In this document: in pieces, positions 61,024 through 64,000 of the stretch
How the letters are laid out: each line of letters starts with the position of its first letter
Position numbering within the stretch: the first letter of the stretch is position 1
Assembly (NCBI GenBank): GCA_965262845.1
Contig: CBDHFX010000002.1
Location: 434,001 to 498,000, forward strand
Reading direction: 5' to 3'
From: ECT2AJA-044 sp965262845
GTDB lineage: Bacteria; Bacteroidota; Bacteroidia; Flavobacteriales; ECT2AJA-044
DNA: 64,000 nt
Translations under genes and position numbers: made by a program
The notes under the pieces: model-generated
What the model was told of the DNA's origin: nothing
Seen by the model: only the letters and a program-made list of their open reading frames with translations
The model's database searches: none

Positions 61024-62163
61024 ATGGGAGTACGAGTGGATGTGAATAAAGATATGGTTACCTGGGCCATTGACCGGGCAGAATTTGAATTGCCCAAAAA
61101 TGATGCATCCCTGCCCAAAGAAAAAAATTGGCTAAAGCCCATAATACAGTATCTGAACGGAGAAAAGCTGCCAACAATGAAGCAATGGGAGGCCTTTTCA
61201 AAAAAGGTTTATTTGCCCTTTGGTTATCTGTTTTTCTCCGAACCTCCAAAAGAGGAATGGCCCATACCCTACTTCAGAAGTACCGCTGTTGCAACCAAAA
61301 AGGTTAATATACACGTATACGATACCATTTTGCTGATGCAGCAACGGCAGGATTGGCTCAGGGATTATCTGCTGGAAACCGGTTCCGGGCCATTGCCCTT
61401 TGTTGGGCAATTTCGCAACAGCACTGATGTTTCTGCAATTGTCAGCAGCATTCGGCAAGTCCTCGAATTACCTGAAAACTGGGCAAAGGAGTTTGGATCA
61501 TGGACTAAGGCACGTGATCATTTGGTGAAAACCATTGAAGAAAAAGGCATCATTATTTCCTTTAACAGCGTGGTTGAAAACAACACCCATCGAAAGATCC
61601 CGGTCGAAGAATGCAGGGGATTTGTGCTGGTAGATGAAATGGCTCCGTTTATGTTTGTCAACAGCGGAGATTTTATATCTGCACAGCTGTTTACCATAGC
61701 GCATGAATTAGCCCATATATGGACGGGACAAAGTGCCGGCTTTGACTTCCGCAAACTGCAACCTGCCAACAATCCGATTGAAAAGCTATGTGACCGTGTT
61801 GCAGCTGAATTCCTTGTACCCGAAAAGGCCTTTAACAAAGTGTGGAAGGGAGATATAGACGAGGCTGCACGACATTTCAAGGTTAGCCAGATAGTTGTTG
61901 CACGAAGAGCTCTGGACCTGGGCAAATGGACTAAAGAACGGTTTTTTGACTTTTACGAGGAATACCGGAAAAGGGATATGAAAAAGAAGGATAAGCCTTC
62001 CGGAGGAAATTTCTATGCGACTGCCAAAAAACGATTAGGTGGCACGTTCGTTACCTATGTGGACCAGGCAGTAAGGTCTGACCAGCTACTTTATCGCGAT
62101 GCCTACAGACTAACCGGTCTGTGGGGCGATACTTATGAGCATTTTGCTGTCACACAATTGTAA
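61024..62163 (+). CDS. ImmA/IrrE-family metalloprotease
   Basis: A 379-residue protein. The N-terminal part (VNKDMVTWAIDRAEFELP, PTMKQWEAFSKKVYLPFGYL) is the XRE-like region common to this subfamily. The zinc motif HELAH is near residues 227-231 in LFTIAHELAHIWTGQ, with the third ligand Glu in DRVAAEFLVPE. Such proteins cleave repressors of mobile elements or toxin systems. No DUF4411-type toxin follows. It uses the same promoter module as the FRG genes. Confidence 0.85.
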   Translation: MGVRVDVNKDMVTWAIDRAEFELPKNDASLPKEKNWLKPIIQYLNGEKLPTMKQWEAFSKKVYLPFGYLFFSEPPKEEWPIPYFRSTAVATKKVNIHVYDTILLMQQRQDWLRDYLLETGSGPLPFVGQFRNSTDVSAIVSSIRQVLELPENWAKEFGSWTKARDHLVKTIEEKGIIISFNSVVENNTHRKIPVEECRGFVLVDEMAPFMFVNSGDFISAQLFTIAHELAHIWTGQSAGFDFRKLQPANNPIEKLCDRVAAEFLVPEKAFNKVWKGDIDEAARHFKVSQIVVARRALDLGKWTKERFFDFYEEYRKRDMKKKDKPSGGNFYATAKKRLGGTFVTYVDQAVRSDQLLYRDAYRLTGLWGDTYEHFAVTQL

Positions 62164-62190
62164 TAATGGCATGGGTTATCCGAAGCAGAA

Positions 62191-62964
62191 ATGAAGTGCG
62201 GCATCTGTCCATTGAGCATTGTTCCCGTCCGCCGGGAAGCATCGGAAACGAGTGAGCAGGTAACCCAGCTTCTTTTTGGCGAAACCTACCGCATTTTACG
62301 CGAAACAGGGAAATGGGCCCACATCAGGCTCAGTTACGACCAATACGAAGGATGGATCGATGCCCGGCAGGTATTTTCTATTGAAAAGGAGGAGTTTGAC
62401 CGGCTGACCAAGGCCCGGGCCGTGATCTCGACCGACCTGGTGGATGTGGTGGTTCATGAAGATAGCAGATACATGATACCGGTGGTGATGGGATCTACCC
62501 TTCCGGGATATGACGGGAGATCACTCGGTTTCGGAGGGCAACGCTATCGCTATGAAGGCGAGGTTTGCTTTGGCGATGCACCAAAAGAGCAACTGGTGGA
62601 AAATGCCTTTATGTATTTGCATGCACCCTACCTGTGGGGAGGCCGCGGACCATTTGGCATTGACTGCTCCGGCTTTACCCAGCTCGTTTATATGATGAAC
62701 GGCGTTCGCCTGTATCGGGATGCGCACCAGCAGGCCACACAGGGTGAGGTTCTGAGCCTTATTGAAGAAACGGCATCCGGAGATCTGGCCTTTTTTGACA
62801 ATCAGGAGGGGGTGATCACCCATGTGGGGATGATACTGGAAAAAAACAGGATCATTCACGCGAGCGGTCAGGTTCGCATTGACCGGCTTGACCAACAGGG
62901 GATCTTTAACGCAGAAACAGGCACCTACACCCACCAGCTCCGTTTGATAAAGAAGGTCATTTAG
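62191..62964 (+). CDS. NlpC/P60 (C40) family peptidoglycan hydrolase
   Basis: A 257-residue enzyme: an SH3-like N-terminal domain (VPVRREASETSEQVTQLLFG, YEGWIDARQ), a second SH3 portion, and the NlpC/P60 catalytic domain with Cys in FGIDCSGFTQLVY, His in VITHVGMILE and the third residue in RIIHASGQV. It cuts peptide stems of peptidoglycan. No signal peptide is visible, as in many Bacteroidota homologues. First gene of the right-hand core. Confidence 0.9.
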   Translation: MKCGICPLSIVPVRREASETSEQVTQLLFGETYRILRETGKWAHIRLSYDQYEGWIDARQVFSIEKEEFDRLTKARAVISTDLVDVVVHEDSRYMIPVVMGSTLPGYDGRSLGFGGQRYRYEGEVCFGDAPKEQLVENAFMYLHAPYLWGGRGPFGIDCSGFTQLVYMMNGVRLYRDAHQQATQGEVLSLIEETASGDLAFFDNQEGVITHVGMILEKNRIIHASGQVRIDRLDQQGIFNAETGTYTHQLRLIKKVI

Positions 62965-63095
62965 TCAGCCAGTTCCCTGTATTTCAGCCAAAAAGGCGTT
63001 TTTGGATTATGCTGTCTGCCAGTTTTTCTGCCCGCAGGGCATGGTGCCTTCTTTGATGTACAGGCACTGAATCCCCACCGAAAACACACATTAGG

Positions 63096-64000
63096 ATGAA
63101 TGCTGATCAATTGACCATAAAGGCCCGGCAGGCTATTGCACAGGCACAGCAGATCGCCACGGCTGAAGAGCATCCGGGCATTGAAGTTGTGCACCTGTTC
63201 AAAGGCATGATGCAGGCCGATGAACACGTAATACCCTTTTTGCTTGGGAAACTGAACGTGTCGGTTTCGGCTGTGGAACAGGCTGCAGACCGCATTATGG
63301 CATCCCTGGCGAAGGTCAGCGGAGGGCAAATGCAATGGTCGCGCAACGCTCAGGAAGCCCTGACCAGGGCATCGAACTATTTGAAGGACCTCGGAGATGA
63401 ATACGTAACCCTGGAGCACCTCTTGCTGGGCATTTTGGCAACCAGGGACCAGATGGCACAGATGCTGAAAGACGCGGGAGTTAGCGAAAAAGGGCTCAAA
63501 GCCGCCATCAGAGAGCTGCGAAAAGGCACTGCTGCCACCTCGGAAAGTGCAGAGGAAACATACAATGCGCTGAACAAATATGCCAGGAATTTGAATGAGC
63601 TCGCCAGGGACGGCAAGCTGGATCCGGTTATTGGTCGCGGCGAGGAGATCCGTCGCGTATTGCAGATATTGTCTCGCCGTACGAAGAACAATCCCATCCT
63701 GGTTGGCGAACCGGGCGTTGGTAAAACGGCGATAGCGGAGGGAATGGCGCATCGGATCGTAAACGGAGATGTGCCGGATAATTTAAAGAACAAACAGCTT
63801 TTTTCTTTGGATATGGGAGCCCTGATCGCCGGTGCCAAATACAAGGGCGAATTTGAGGAACGTTTGAAAAGTGTGGTCAGGGAAGTAACCGGATCAGACG
63901 GAGAAACGCTCCTGTTTATTGATGAGATCCACACCCTGATTGGTGCCGGAGGGGGCGAAGGAGCCATGGACGCCGCCAACATACTAAAGCCGGCGCTGGC
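63096..64000 (+). CDS. clpB: ClpB disaggregase, N-terminal part (cut by window edge)
   Basis: The first 301 residues of the AAA+ chaperone ClpB. It has the Clp_N double repeat (KARQAIAQAQQIATAEEHPG, YVTLEHLLLGILATRD) and NBD1 with Walker A VGEPGVGKTAIAEGMAHRI, KYKGEFEERLKSVVRE and Walker B LLFIDEIHTLIGAGG. The N-terminus MNADQLTIKARQAI and the short linker before NBD1 fit ClpB, not ClpC. It continues beyond 64000. Confidence 0.95.
   Translation, partial: MNADQLTIKARQAIAQAQQIATAEEHPGIEVVHLFKGMMQADEHVIPFLLGKLNVSVSAVEQAADRIMASLAKVSGGQMQWSRNAQEALTRASNYLKDLGDEYVTLEHLLLGILATRDQMAQMLKDAGVSEKGLKAAIRELRKGTAATSESAEETYNALNKYARNLNELARDGKLDPVIGRGEEIRRVLQILSRRTKNNPILVGEPGVGKTAIAEGMAHRIVNGDVPDNLKNKQLFSLDMGALIAGAKYKGEFEERLKSVVREVTGSDGETLLFIDEIHTLIGAGGGEGAMDAANILKPAL

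Overview
The window looks like a Bacteroidota chromosome, probably Flavobacteriales-like with roughly 50% GC in the core. Support: a protein with a type IX secretion C-terminal sorting module (20450-21607), many promoters with the Bacteroidota -7 box TAnnTTTG, a methylmalonyl-CoA epimerase, the gene order prs - L25 - pth, and rarity of strong Shine-Dalgarno sequences. No rRNA, CRISPR array, integrase or transposase was seen; one tRNA (Leu-CAA) is present.

Core region, 1-32495: clpC, gyrA, a TPR protein, a LPP20-like protein, a two-gene AlbA_2/ParA-like unit (8025-10246), a zinc-ribbon protein, csaA, a beta-barrel protein, ssb, tRNA-Leu, prs-rplY-pth, methylmalonyl-CoA epimerase, an MsbA-like exporter, an arsR-arsC-acr3 arsenic operon, a T9SS cargo protein, an Mla-like lipid ABC pair, feoA and an feoB split by a frameshift, manC, a YdeI-like protein, fumC, prfB with the classical programmed +1 frameshift, a BadF-type sugar kinase and a bile-acid/sodium-symporter-type transporter. 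These genes are intact and ordinary, apart from feoB.

Accessory island, about 32.5-62.2 kb. Its left part (32.5-46.6 kb) is very AT-rich and made of repeats, small membrane or lipoprotein genes and pieces of RHS (YD-repeat) toxin tips. A recurrent ~150-300 bp leader carrying a TATCTTTG promoter box precedes RHS tip fragments or orphan small genes at five places; three paralogous TM-anchored proteins with a variable centre occur next to decayed coding tails. I read this as an array of displaced RHS C-terminal toxin / immunity cassettes, several of them decayed with the putative immunity genes kept. The right part (46.9-62.2 kb) is a defence-like cluster: AlbA_2/ATPase protein plus a single-chain type ISP-like restriction-modification enzyme; a DUF5678-like / retropepsin pair (SEC-C tail shifted out of frame); a DUF5131 three-Cys protein with TcmP and a broken membrane protein; an OLD-like ATPase with a PIN-like protein; two FRG-TPR proteins and an ImmA/IrrE metalloprotease that share a repeated promoter module.

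From 62.2 kb the core resumes with an NlpC/P60 hydrolase and the 5' part of clpB. Several genes are interrupted next to short homopolymers (feoB, the retropepsin SEC-C tail, a small protein at 28.96 kb, RHS pieces); uncorrected read errors and real decay cannot be separated from the sequence alone.
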